64,000 nt of DNA from an uncultured Phascolarctobacterium sp. (GTDB lineage Bacteria > Bacillota > Negativicutes > Acidaminococcales > Acidaminococcaceae). Every line of letters starts with the position of its first letter. Within the stretch, counting starts at the first letter, position 1. The notes beneath the pieces were generated by a model, which saw nothing but the letters and a program-made list of their open reading frames with translations, was not told the DNA's origin and did not search any database. The translations under genes were made by a program, and so were the position numbers. Location: positions 30,724 to 94,723 of the forward strand of contig UQWU01000002.1 in NCBI GenBank assembly GCA_900544885.1. Direction: 5' to 3'. Positions 27,178 to 36,400 of the stretch are shown one piece after another.

Positions 27178-28833
27178 ATGAGAGTTTTTCTTTTGGCATT
27201 ACTTTTATGCTGTCAACTGATGACAGCGGCGGCTGCAAATATTCCTTTGATGCCTGTGCGTGATCTGAAGCCTGGTATGCAGGGTATTGGTAAAACAGTT
27301 ATCAGTGGCGATACCATTGAAGAGTTTAACGTAGAAATTTTAGGTGTAACTGGTAATGAAGCTACAGGCTATAGTATTTTTGTACGTTTATATGGCGATT
27401 TGATTGATAAGGTTGGCGGTGTAGCTCAAGGTATGAGCGGTAGTCCTGTTTATGTTGATGGACGACTGGTAGGTGCAGTAGCATTTGGCAAGGTATTTAA
27501 CGATTCCCGTTATTGCTTTTTAACTCCTATCGGTAAAATGTTACCTCTGCTTGACGAACCGCGCGAGCTGCCTGAGGGATGGGTGCCTAAAGGAACTTCT
27601 TTGATGGCAGGTGGTTTTACTGATTATGGTTTTCAACATTTGCAGGAAAAACTTGCTCCCTTCGGCTTAAATGCTGTATCCAGTGGTGGTGTAGGCAGTT
27701 CCAGCGTGAAAGCATTAGAGCCGGGTAGTGCAGTAGGTATTGCTGTAATGCATGGTGATATGAACTTAGGTGCTTTAGGCACTGTTACTTGGACTGATGA
27801 TGCGGGACATGTTTTGGCCTTTGGTCATCAGTTTATGCAAAGAGGTAATAGTAACTTCTTTATGAATAAGGCTTGGGTTCTAGGCGTTGTGCCTAACTTG
27901 CAAAGCGGCTATAAGGTAGGTAATATCGGTGAAGCAATCGGTTGCTTTAATCAGGACCGTAGCAGTGGCATTGGCGGTAGCGAGGGTGTATTACCGACCA
28001 CTATTCCGGTTTTCGTTACTGCTAACGATAGTAATCGTGGTCAAAGCAGTAGTGTTCGTGTACAAGTAGCAGAGGATGAAAAATTGTTGCCGACTGTTAT
28101 TGATGCCGCTGTCGTTAACACTTTAAGCAAGACTGTTGATCGTGCAGGTGGTGGTACTGCTAGAATGCATTTTACTATTACAGGTGTGGATAGTAATAAA
28201 AAACCTCTGACCATTGATAGAGAGAATATGTTTTACTCGAATGATGCACTGTTGAAAAATGTCAGTGGTGAATTAAGCGAAGCTTTGACTATTCTTATGC
28301 AGAATAAATTTGAGCATGTAGATATATATGGAATTAACGTTGATGCACAAATCAGCGAGGATGTGCAGGTTGCAGAAATTCAATCATTACGTACAAAAAA
28401 TAAACCAGTAAAGTCTGGAGAAAAGGTAGCTATTGAAGTAACCTTGAAGCCGTATCGTGGTGAAGAATTTACTAAAACAGTGTATTTTAAAGTGCCTAAG
28501 GATCATCCGGGTGGTCAGCTAGCATTGAATGTGCGTGGCGGTAGCAGCATGGCTTGGGTAATGAATTTATTACGTAAGCAAAAGGATGAGGGAGTACCGG
28601 CACAGAAAAAAGATACTCGTCGTACCTTAAGTGATTTCGTGAAAAGCGTAAATGATGCTGATCGCAATAATGAAATTATTGTTGACGTAGCAGCGACTCA
28701 TTTTAACCCTGATGAAGTACAGAACGATGCAGGCTTAGCAGGTATGTTGCAGGGTTCTCCGTTTAAACAAAAAACTCTTTGTGATTTTATCGTAGACGGA
28801 GAAGCTGAATTATCTTTGAAGGTAGAAAAGTAA
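27178..28833 (+). CDS. SpoIVB/S55-peptidase-like exported protein
   Basis: 551 residues with a signal peptide (LLALLLCCQLMTAAAA). The N-terminal half matches the S55 peptidase family: LKPGMQGIGKTVISGDTIEEFNVEILG, GGVAQGMSGSPVYVDGRLVGAVAFG (S87/S89 in GMSGSP, the serine context of SpoIVB) and GHVLAFGHQFMQRG. The PDZ domain usual in SpoIVB is not obvious. The C-terminal half carries beta-rich stretches resembling a periplasmic scaffold. Homologues occur in non-sporulating diderms. It precedes mlaEFD by 72 bases, so a role in envelope proteolysis or OM lipid traffic is a reasonable guess, not shown. Confidence 0.8.
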   Translation: MRVFLLALLLCCQLMTAAAANIPLMPVRDLKPGMQGIGKTVISGDTIEEFNVEILGVTGNEATGYSIFVRLYGDLIDKVGGVAQGMSGSPVYVDGRLVGAVAFGKVFNDSRYCFLTPIGKMLPLLDEPRELPEGWVPKGTSLMAGGFTDYGFQHLQEKLAPFGLNAVSSGGVGSSSVKALEPGSAVGIAVMHGDMNLGALGTVTWTDDAGHVLAFGHQFMQRGNSNFFMNKAWVLGVVPNLQSGYKVGNIGEAIGCFNQDRSSGIGGSEGVLPTTIPVFVTANDSNRGQSSSVRVQVAEDEKLLPTVIDAAVVNTLSKTVDRAGGGTARMHFTITGVDSNKKPLTIDRENMFYSNDALLKNVSGELSEALTILMQNKFEHVDIYGINVDAQISEDVQVAEIQSLRTKNKPVKSGEKVAIEVTLKPYRGEEFTKTVYFKVPKDHPGGQLALNVRGGSSMAWVMNLLRKQKDEGVPAQKKDTRRTLSDFVKSVNDADRNNEIIVDVAATHFNPDEVQNDAGLAGMLQGSPFKQKTLCDFIVDGEAELSLKVEK

Positions 28834-28843
28834 AATTTAACTG

Positions 28844-28859
28844 TGACATATAAATGTCA
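28844..28859. promoter_or_regulatory. Dyad upstream of mlaEFD
   Basis: TGACAT-ATAA-ATGTCA, a perfect 6-base inverted repeat, followed by ATATTTTT and then a perfect TATAAT (28871-28876). It can be read as an operator covering the upstream part of an mla promoter or as a weak terminator after the S55 gene. Confidence 0.4.
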
Positions 28860-28905
28860 TATTTTTGGAGTATAATAAAATCTATAAAAATATAAAGGTG
28901 TAATT

Positions 28906-29676
28906 ATGGTGAAAAAACTCTGCGAAGCATTAGGAAAAAGAATAATGGCTTTTTGCCTCGTCAGTGGGCGTATGACACTATTGTTTTTGGCTACGCTGCG
29001 TCGCTTGAAAGAAGCATCTACCAAAGAGGTCATCAGACAGATGGCACTTTTGGGTGCGGACTCTCTGCCAATCGTTTTAATGACGATTCTTTGTACAGGC
29101 ATGGTATTTTCTGTGCAGACCGCTAAAGAATTTGTACGTTTGGGTGCTTCTGCTTCTGTAGGTGGTATTGTTGCTATTGCTATGGCCCGCGAATTGGTAC
29201 CTGTTTTAGTCGGTGTTGTTGTGGCAGGTCGTATCGGTGCAGCCATCGCAGCTGAATTAGGCACGATGAAGGTTACAGAGCAGATTGATGCTTTACGTGT
29301 TATGGCTGCGAATCCTGTAAGCTTTTTGGTTGCACCGCGTTTTATAGCTATGGTTTTAATGATGCCGCTTTTAGTGGTTTTCGCTAATTTTATCGGCAAT
29401 ATCGGTGGTTGGATAGTAGCTCATTATTATGCTGGAATCGGTACCTTTACATACGCTAATTCTATCAGAACTTTAGCGGATTTTTATGACGTATTCGGCG
29501 GTATGATTAAAAGCTGTTTCTTTGGTGCTATTATTGCTATCGTAGGTTGCTATAAAGGACTCAATGCACCTAATGGTGCAGAGGGTGTAGGTTTAGCAAC
29601 TACTGCATCTGTAGTACTGTCCATTATCTTGATTTTTATTTTTAATTATTTCTTATCCATCGTGATTTATGTGTAA
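28906..29676 (+). CDS. mlaE: Mla ABC transporter permease
   Basis: 256 residues with five to six membrane helices. The MlaE/YrbE family pattern is clear: PIVLMTILCTGMVFSVQTAKEFVRLGA, ARELVPVLVGVVVAGRIGAAIAAELGTMKVTEQIDALRVMAANP and the C-terminal CYKGLNAPNGAEGVGLATTASVVLSI. It is the inner-membrane core of the MCE-type phospholipid transporter. The next gene encodes its ATPase after 12 bases and the substrate-binding MCE subunit follows. Confidence 0.95.
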   Translation: MVKKLCEALGKRIMAFCLVSGRMTLLFLATLRRLKEASTKEVIRQMALLGADSLPIVLMTILCTGMVFSVQTAKEFVRLGASASVGGIVAIAMARELVPVLVGVVVAGRIGAAIAAELGTMKVTEQIDALRVMAANPVSFLVAPRFIAMVLMMPLLVVFANFIGNIGGWIVAHYYAGIGTFTYANSIRTLADFYDVFGGMIKSCFFGAIIAIVGCYKGLNAPNGAEGVGLATTASVVLSIILIFIFNYFLSIVIYV

Positions 29677-29688
29677 GGAGTTTGTTGA

Positions 29689-30447
29689 ATGAACAATATA
29701 GAGCCTATGATTAAAGTTCGACAACTAAAAATTGCGTTTGGAGCTAAGGAAGTTCTTAATGATGTAAACTTTGACGTTATGCCGGGAGAAACATTAGCAA
29801 TTATCGGTCCGTCAGGTACAGGTAAAAGTACGGTTATTAAAGTTCTGACGGGCTTACTACAGCCTACAGCAGGCAGTGTGATTATTGATAATCAAGAAAC
29901 TAATGCTTTTACTGAAGAGGAATGGGACGGCTTACGCAAGCATATGGGTGTAGTCTTTCAATATTCCGCATTATTTGACTTTCTGACAGTAGGTGAAAAT
30001 GTAGCTTTCGGCCTACGTCGTCATTTTCAATTAGATGAGGACGAAATTCAACGACGTGTAGGAATTCTGTTAGATTTGGTAGGTATGCCAGGAACTCAGT
30101 CCATGCTGCCTTCAGAGTTATCAGGTGGTATGAAAAAGCGTGTAGGCTTGGCTAGAGCTTTAGCAATGCAGCCACAAATGGTTTTCTATGATGAACCGAC
30201 ATCAGGCCTCGATCCGGTTATGACCATGACTATCAGTCGTTTGATTCGCAAAACACAACAAAAGCTTGGTGTTTCTTCTGTTCTTGTTACTCATGATATG
30301 GCTTCTGCTTATTATGCAGCTGATCGTATTGCTATGCTCTATAAGGGGAAAATAGTACAACTGGGAACAGTTGAGGAGATAAAAAATAGTCAGAATCCTG
30401 TCGTAAAGGCCTTTATTAACGGACAGGAATGGAAAGAGGAGGAATAA
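29689..30447 (+). CDS. mlaF: Mla ABC transporter ATPase
   Basis: 252 residues. Walker A GPSGTGKST, Q-loop VVFQYSALFDFLTVGENVAF, signature LSGGMKKRVGLARAL, Walker B MVFYDEPTSGLDP and the H-loop VTHDM are all intact. SALFDFLTVxENVAF is the MlaF/MKL subtype of the Q-loop. It powers MlaE. It is 1 base from mlaD and 12 bases from mlaE, so the three are one unit. MlaB is not present here. Confidence 0.95.
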   Translation: MNNIEPMIKVRQLKIAFGAKEVLNDVNFDVMPGETLAIIGPSGTGKSTVIKVLTGLLQPTAGSVIIDNQETNAFTEEEWDGLRKHMGVVFQYSALFDFLTVGENVAFGLRRHFQLDEDEIQRRVGILLDLVGMPGTQSMLPSELSGGMKKRVGLARALAMQPQMVFYDEPTSGLDPVMTMTISRLIRKTQQKLGVSSVLVTHDMASAYYAADRIAMLYKGKIVQLGTVEEIKNSQNPVVKAFINGQEWKEEE

Positions 30448-30448
30448 G

Positions 30449-31717
30449 ATGGGCAGCAGTGAAGTTAAGGTAGGTGCCTTTGCCATTGGCGGTGCTGTAG
30501 TTTTAGCAGGCATTATCACCTTTATGGGAGCCTTTTCTTTTGGTAAAAACGGCTATAAGCTGTATATAGATTATCCACGTGTCAGTGGGTTGATGCCAGG
30601 ACATGTGGTACGTTATGCCGGTGTTAATGTGGGTACGGTTAAAGATATTCAGGTAAAGCCTGGTAAGGTTGCTGTTGTTGTGGAAATTAATGATGATATT
30701 AAGATTCCTCAAGGGGCAATATTTACCATTGCTGCTGATGGTATTATGGGCGAAAAATTTGTCAATGTAGTACCGCCTGCTAATCTTGGTCAGGGCTTTA
30801 TTGCTGAAGACAGTACCTTAAAGGGCATCCCAGGTGGTGGCATGGAAGAATTCTTTGCTAATTCGGGAGATTTGATGAAGCGTGTTGATAATATCGCCAG
30901 TGCTTTTGAAAACGTTTTTGGTGATAAAGAAGTACAGGAATCAATGAAAGACGGCTTCAAAAACATGCATGCTATTTCTGAAAATATGAATACTTTTACC
31001 AGAGTTATGGCGGAAACTGCTGTTAACAATCAGCAGGATATCAACAATATGATTCATCAAATGAATGAGCTCAGCCAGAGAATGAATAAAACGGCAGCAC
31101 ATATTGAAAGTATTACTGCTTCGGTAGATAATAATGGACAAACTGGCCGAAATGTAGCAGCAATGGTAGAACATATGGCTAGCACCAGTGCCCGCCTGGA
31201 AAATATCGTACAGGTGCTGGAGGGGGTAGCCCAAGATCCTGCTACTAAGGAATCTTTAAAGGAAACATTAGTTAATGTTAAAGAAACCAGTGCTCATGCT
31301 AATAAAATCTTAGGAACACTAGCAGATCCTGAGGTTAGTGCTGACGTTAGCACCAGTTTAAAAGATAGTGATTGGCGTAGCAATTTAGGTTTAACTTTGA
31401 AACCTAGCGACAATGATTACTTGTATTTAGGTGGTTATGATTTGGGCAATGAAAATAAATTTGATTTTATTCTCGGTCATAAAATAGGCAATACTGGGCT
31501 GAGTATGGGAGCTATGCAAGGTGATTTTGGTGTTGGCTTGAGTTATGATTTTGGTAAATCTTTTAGTGTTTATTCTCAACTATATGATTTCGATGATACG
31601 AAAGTTCGCGTTGGTGGTGAATGGCATTTAAGTGATAATCTATCGCTTTATGGTGAATCTATGGATGTACGTGGTGACAGTAGTGATGCTTATGCTGGCG
31701 TAAGGACGTATTTCTAA
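30449..31717 (+). CDS. mlaD: MCE-domain protein MlaD with C-terminal beta-barrel-like extension
   Basis: 422 residues, far longer than proteobacterial MlaD (about 180). Membrane anchor at about 8-30, MCE domain at about 36-115 (YPRVSGLMPGHVVRYAGVNVGTV), a helical section at about 130-300 rich in heptad-like repeats, and about residues 307-422 as alternating beta strands (YLYLGGYDLGNENKFDFILG, FSVYSQLYDF, VRVGGEWHLSDNLSLYGE) ending in a terminal Phe as outer-membrane barrels do. An MlaD-barrel fusion spanning the envelope has been reported for Veillonella parvula; this looks like the same architecture. It would replace separate MlaC and MlaA carriers. Confidence 0.93.
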   Translation: MGSSEVKVGAFAIGGAVVLAGIITFMGAFSFGKNGYKLYIDYPRVSGLMPGHVVRYAGVNVGTVKDIQVKPGKVAVVVEINDDIKIPQGAIFTIAADGIMGEKFVNVVPPANLGQGFIAEDSTLKGIPGGGMEEFFANSGDLMKRVDNIASAFENVFGDKEVQESMKDGFKNMHAISENMNTFTRVMAETAVNNQQDINNMIHQMNELSQRMNKTAAHIESITASVDNNGQTGRNVAAMVEHMASTSARLENIVQVLEGVAQDPATKESLKETLVNVKETSAHANKILGTLADPEVSADVSTSLKDSDWRSNLGLTLKPSDNDYLYLGGYDLGNENKFDFILGHKIGNTGLSMGAMQGDFGVGLSYDFGKSFSVYSQLYDFDDTKVRVGGEWHLSDNLSLYGESMDVRGDSSDAYAGVRTYF

Positions 31718-31766
31718 TTTTATTCATGTATAGTAAAAGGAAATTTGCTAAGTTAGAAAAATTTAT

Positions 31767-31796
31767 TTGACATATAGCATAAAAAAAAAGTATAAT
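31767..31796 (+). promoter_or_regulatory. Promoter of tolC
   Basis: Consensus TTGACA (31767-31772), 18-base spacer and consensus TATAAT (31791-31796); start near 31803. Confidence 0.85.
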
Positions 31797-31803
31797 TTTT
31801 ATA

Positions 31804-31819
31804 CTGACTGATTAGTCAG
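31804..31819. promoter_or_regulatory. Palindromic operator candidate at the tolC transcription start
   Basis: CTGACTGATTAGTCAG: perfect 6-base arms around GATT, placed at about +1 to +17 of the tolC promoter, where a bound repressor would block RNA polymerase. The core GACTGATTAGTC is the reverse complement of the core at 26700-26711, upstream of the lipoyl-like lipoprotein gene. Confidence 0.7.
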
Positions 31820-31840
31820 AAGCGGAATGGAGGTTCTCAA

Positions 31841-33310
31841 ATGATTAAACATACATTAAATAAACGTTTATTAGTACTTTCTGCAGCTGTGACTATGCTC
31901 CTTAGCCAATCTGCTTTCGCAGGTGAAACTGTAGAACTTAATTTAGATGAAGCTATGCAACGTGCATTCGATACTAACCCTGCTATTAGCATTGCAGGTT
32001 ATGGTCGCGATAGTGCCCGTGCTGCATATAATGCTGCACGTCAAAGTCGTGGTATTGCGATTACTGCAACTCATCAATCTCAACGTAGTGGCTTAGATGA
32101 TGAAATGCCTGTTATCAGTAAAGTAACTGGTATTCCTACTGGCGAATTCAGCAAAAACATTCATAATAACCATACTAATGCCATAACTGCTACCCTACCT
32201 ATTTATACCGGCGGTAAATTAAGTGGTATGATTAAGCAAGCCAAAGCAGGTTATTTGTTTGCTGAAGAGGGAGTACAAAAAGCATATAACGATATGCGTT
32301 CTACTGTTACCAATAGTTACTTCAATATGCTGCAAGCTGATAATATGCAAAAATTAAGCGAAGAATCTGTTACTCGCCTGACTGATCATTTAAAGAACGT
32401 AAAAGCTCAATATGATGTAGGTGTTGTTGCTAAAGCCGACGTACTGCGCAGTGAAGTTGAATTGGCTAATGCTAAGCAAAATCTGATTCAAGCAGAAAAT
32501 GCTTATCAAATTGCCGAGGCTAACCTGAATAAAGTAGTCGGTTTGCCGATGGACACTCAATTAAAATTAGATAATCTTTTGGTATATACTACTTATGAAA
32601 ATGATTTACCGTACTGCTTGGATTATGCTGCAGAACATCGTCCGGAGCTGAAACAAGCCGCACAGAATGTAGAGGCTGCTAAAGGTGCGTTGCGTGTAGC
32701 AATTTCCGGTCATATGCCACAAGTTGTTGCCAGTGCAAGCCAAGCTTGGAGTAGTGAAAGTTGGCCTGGTGATGACAATGGAAATTGGGGTGTTGGTGTA
32801 AATGTCAGCATGAACATTTTCGATACCGGTGTTACTCAATCTCATATCCATGGTGCCGAAGCTGATTTAGCTAAAGCTCATGAAACCTACAGAGATACAG
32901 TGGATGCTGTAAACTTAGATGTACGCTCCAACTATCTGGGTCTGCGTGAAGCAGAAAAACGTATTGATACTACTAAACTGGCTGTTTCTCAAGCAGAAGA
33001 AGATTATCGTATCGCACAGCTGCGTTATATGAATGGTGTAGGTACTAATACCGATGTATTGGACGCACAGGTTGCTTTAACTAATGCTAAAACCAACTAT
33101 CTGCAAGCACTGTATGATTATAATACCTCTAAAACAGCTTTGGAAACCGCTATCGGTGTACCAATGGCTTTTCCGACTAAGGTTAATGTAGAACCTGTAG
33201 AAGAAGAGAATACTGAAAAGGCAGAACAAGCACCTGCTGAGACAGCAGCGCCGACTGCTGAAGAAGCACAAGCTCCTGCACAAGAGGCAATTGCTGAACA
33301 AGCTAAATAA
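31841..33310 (+). CDS. tolC: TolC-family outer membrane efflux protein
   Basis: 489 residues with a signal peptide ending SAFAGE. Two OEP repeats are visible: repeat 1 with ATLPIYTGGKLSGMIKQAKAG and repeat 2 with VSMNIFDTGVTQSHIHGAEADLAKA. The QYDVGVVAKADVLRSEVELANA and RYMNGVGTNTDVLDAQVALTNAKTNY stretches are typical of the helical tunnel. It should form the OM trimer of type I secretion or RND/ABC efflux. The last about 45 residues are an Ala/Glu/Pro-rich disordered tail (EQAPAETAAPTAEEAQAPAQ), similar to segments in BamA and LptA here. It has its own promoter, operator and terminator. Confidence 0.93.
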   Translation: MIKHTLNKRLLVLSAAVTMLLSQSAFAGETVELNLDEAMQRAFDTNPAISIAGYGRDSARAAYNAARQSRGIAITATHQSQRSGLDDEMPVISKVTGIPTGEFSKNIHNNHTNAITATLPIYTGGKLSGMIKQAKAGYLFAEEGVQKAYNDMRSTVTNSYFNMLQADNMQKLSEESVTRLTDHLKNVKAQYDVGVVAKADVLRSEVELANAKQNLIQAENAYQIAEANLNKVVGLPMDTQLKLDNLLVYTTYENDLPYCLDYAAEHRPELKQAAQNVEAAKGALRVAISGHMPQVVASASQAWSSESWPGDDNGNWGVGVNVSMNIFDTGVTQSHIHGAEADLAKAHETYRDTVDAVNLDVRSNYLGLREAEKRIDTTKLAVSQAEEDYRIAQLRYMNGVGTNTDVLDAQVALTNAKTNYLQALYDYNTSKTALETAIGVPMAFPTKVNVEPVEEENTEKAEQAPAETAAPTAEEAQAPAQEAIAEQAK

Positions 33311-33321
33311 ATATTTTAGAT

Positions 33322-33357
33322 AAAGACCGATAGAGCAATGCTTTATCGGTCTTTTTT
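33322..33357 (+). terminator. Terminator after tolC
   Basis: AAAGACCGATA and TATCGGTCTTT form an 11-base-pair stem with a loop of about 10-13 bases, followed by a T run. Confidence 0.9.
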
Positions 33358-33384
33358 ATAATAAATGAAAAATTTTTGTGCACT

Positions 33385-33417
33385 AAAGGAGGTTTTTACT
33401 TTATGTCGAATAAATAA
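33385..33417 (+). other. Strong ribosome site with a four-codon reading frame (M-S-N-K-stop)
   Basis: AAAGGAGG (33385-33392) is followed 10 bases later by ATG TCG AAT AAA TAA (33403-33417). It lies in the tamB leader, about 80 bases before the tamB start. It could be a leader peptide, a relic of a lost gene, or chance; the ribosome site is better than that of tamB itself. Confidence 0.4.
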
Positions 33418-33495
33418 AAGTCTAAGTATATTTATTAGACAAAATATTTATGACTTTAATTATTGGACAAAAGAGAAGTTCTTGGTGGAGTTGCT

Positions 33496-36400
33496 ATGAA
33501 AAAATATCTACAATTTATCGGAATTTTATTTATCATCTTGGCAGCAGGCTATGTTTTTTTAGTACATACTGTTATGCCTAAATATATACGTCAAATGCTG
33601 CCGCAAATTGAGGAGATGGCACCGGAATATATTAACGGTAGTGTTTCTATCGGTAATCTTACTTGGAATGGTGGCCTTAGTGCCGAAATTACTGATGTAA
33701 CTATTAAAGATAACAACGGTGAACGAGTTGCTGAATTACCTCGTACTGTAGTTCATTTCCGCCCGTGGCTGGCGTTAGATAATCCGGCGAAAGCAGTAAG
33801 CCGTATCGAATTAATGCGTCCGCAGGCTTATCTGACTATGGATGACAATAAAAAATGGAATATGCAGCATTTATTAAAACCATCTGATTCCAAGGAAACT
33901 CCGTTCTATGGCTTGTTAGAGGTTACTGATGCTAATTTAAAGATTACGATGCCTGAAGGACATTGGAATTTTATCATTAATGGTAATATCAATGGCGGTG
34001 CGAATCCTAATTTTGCAGCTGATTTACAGATAGTCAGCGGTGTGGATCGTTTAAAGCTTACTGGTTTAGTTAATATGCAAGGCGAAGGAAAATTAACCTT
34101 AAAGGGTGATAAACTTGATTTGAAGGCGTATGCTCCTTTAGCAGAGCAATATGCTGCTTTGCAAAAATTACAGGGTGGCTTAGGCGAGATTAATGTTTTA
34201 TACGAAAAGAAAAAAGATAAGCTGGAAATTTCCGGCGCTGTCGAAATAAAATCTGTGCAGGCTGAAGCAGAAGCTAGTGGCGAATTACATAAGATAAAAT
34301 TAGATGGTACAGTTAAGGCTAATAAAAATCTTGTGTCGTTGAATAAGTTTGCGGTACGAGTTGATGAACAGCAGGTCCTGTTAGAGGGCGAAGCTGATTT
34401 AAATGATTTAGAGAATATTAAAGGCGAAGGTAAACTTACTGCACCTAAATTAGCTTATGCAGGATATACGATTCAAAATTTGACAATTCCTGTAGAAGGC
34501 GATAAGCATACATTAATTATTCATGATGCTGCTATGGAATATGGCGGCGGTAAAGTCGGCTTTAATGCGACTGCTGATTTAAAAGAAAAAGGTCTGACGG
34601 CTGATGCTGAATTGGTTAATGTTACCTATGCCTTAAATGATGATATAAAAAATGATATCCATGTCAGTGGTCAATTAGCATTAACTGCCAAAATGCATGA
34701 GGATAGGATAGCTGTACAGGCTGCAACACAGATATTGAATTTGGCATGGCATGATTTAAAAATTAATCAAGTTACATTAGATGGATATATCAACGATAAT
34801 GGGTTAAATATTGATAGCTTTAGTGCTTTATCTGATGATGATGGCAGTTTAATGGCTAAGGGTACTGTGGCTAAAGATGGTGAATTAAATTTAGATGGCC
34901 GCATGGTCGAATTTCCCATTAATCCTATTTTAGATATTGCTACAGGTCAACAAGGTAGCGGTTTATGTTCTACTGGATTTCATGTTGGCGGGACTATCAA
35001 AGCACCTGAATTTTCTAGCATTGTGCAATTAACTAATGTTGATTTCTTAAATCAGAAGATTAAAGAAGCACATGGCTCTATCAGCTTGAAAAACAATATT
35101 CTGGAGATAAAAGACTTTATTGCCAATATGCAGCAGGGTGAGCATATTGTTAACGGTAGCATTGATTTAAATAAAGCTGAACCGTATTTTAATATGGATA
35201 TTGAAACAAAGGGTGTACGTATAGAGCCTTTAATGCAGCTTGTTGCTCCGACTGCTCCTGTTACAGGTAATCTGGATAATATTATGACTTTTCAGGGAAC
35301 GATCAATCATCCTTATGTTTATGGTGAAGTCCATGCTAGTGACGGTAGTGCAGCTAAGCAGCTGTTTAATAGTGTTGATGGGTTATATACTTACGAGGAC
35401 GGCAAATTACAGCTGAAAAATTTTGAAGTAAATGCTTTCTTAGGCCGTGTGATTTTGAATGGTGCTATGACTGCTGACCAACAGCTGAATTTTGAGCTGG
35501 AGACTAATGATGTTGATTTAGCACACCTGCCGATTAAAGATGAAACTGTTGATTTAGATGGTAAGCTGGATGCTAAGGGTTATTTACAGGGTACATTAGC
35601 TAATCCGTATTTCCGTGGCGATGTTTCCAGTAATGAAATCTCTATTAATGGTGAAAAGCTTACTGAGCTACAGGGTACCTTGGAAAGTAATGCTCGGGAG
35701 AAAAATAAATTTGATATCTCCTTTAAACAGCCTTATAAAGATGATCCGATTAACTATGGCTTATATAGTGCTAATTTAAATATCAACCTGACACAACGTT
35801 TTATCCAAGGTAAAATGGCTATGGTTTGGGGCGATATCGGCGGCTTATTGCGTATTGCCCGTCAGGAATATGATATTAATGGCCTGATGCAGGGTGAAAT
35901 GACCTTTAATCCGCAAGGTAAGGGTAGTGGTATTCATATTGCTATAGATGCGGATAATGTAAAAATTCATGATTTGAATTATGCTCATATGAATTTTAAA
36001 GGCAGTATGCGTAAGGGTGTATTGTATTTTGATGATGTTAAGCTACAGGAACAAGCGGAAGTTACCGATAGCGGTATTATTGCTGTAGGCGGCAATATAG
36101 ATTTGCTCGGTAAAAAACTGAATGTAGAGGTTGCATCTGCTAAAGCAAATCCTGCTATTGTTACTGCTGTTATGACTGATCCGCCAGAAATAAAAGGCGA
36201 AATGGATATGCTGGCACAATTAACAGGTACTTTTGATAATCCGGAGGGTAATGCTTCTTTGTTGATTAATAATGCTTCTGTTGCCGGTGTCGGTATGGAT
36301 TCAGTAACGGCAATGCTTTTCTTGAAGGATGATAATATTAAGCTACAGCAGCTTATGGCTTCTAAGGATGCTTATAGCTTAAAGGCTTCCGGTGATATTC

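Noticed and set aside
27178..28833. Evidence for sporulation from the SpoIVB-like protein
   Set aside because: The S55 domain is found in non-sporulating diderms and no other sporulation gene is in the window.
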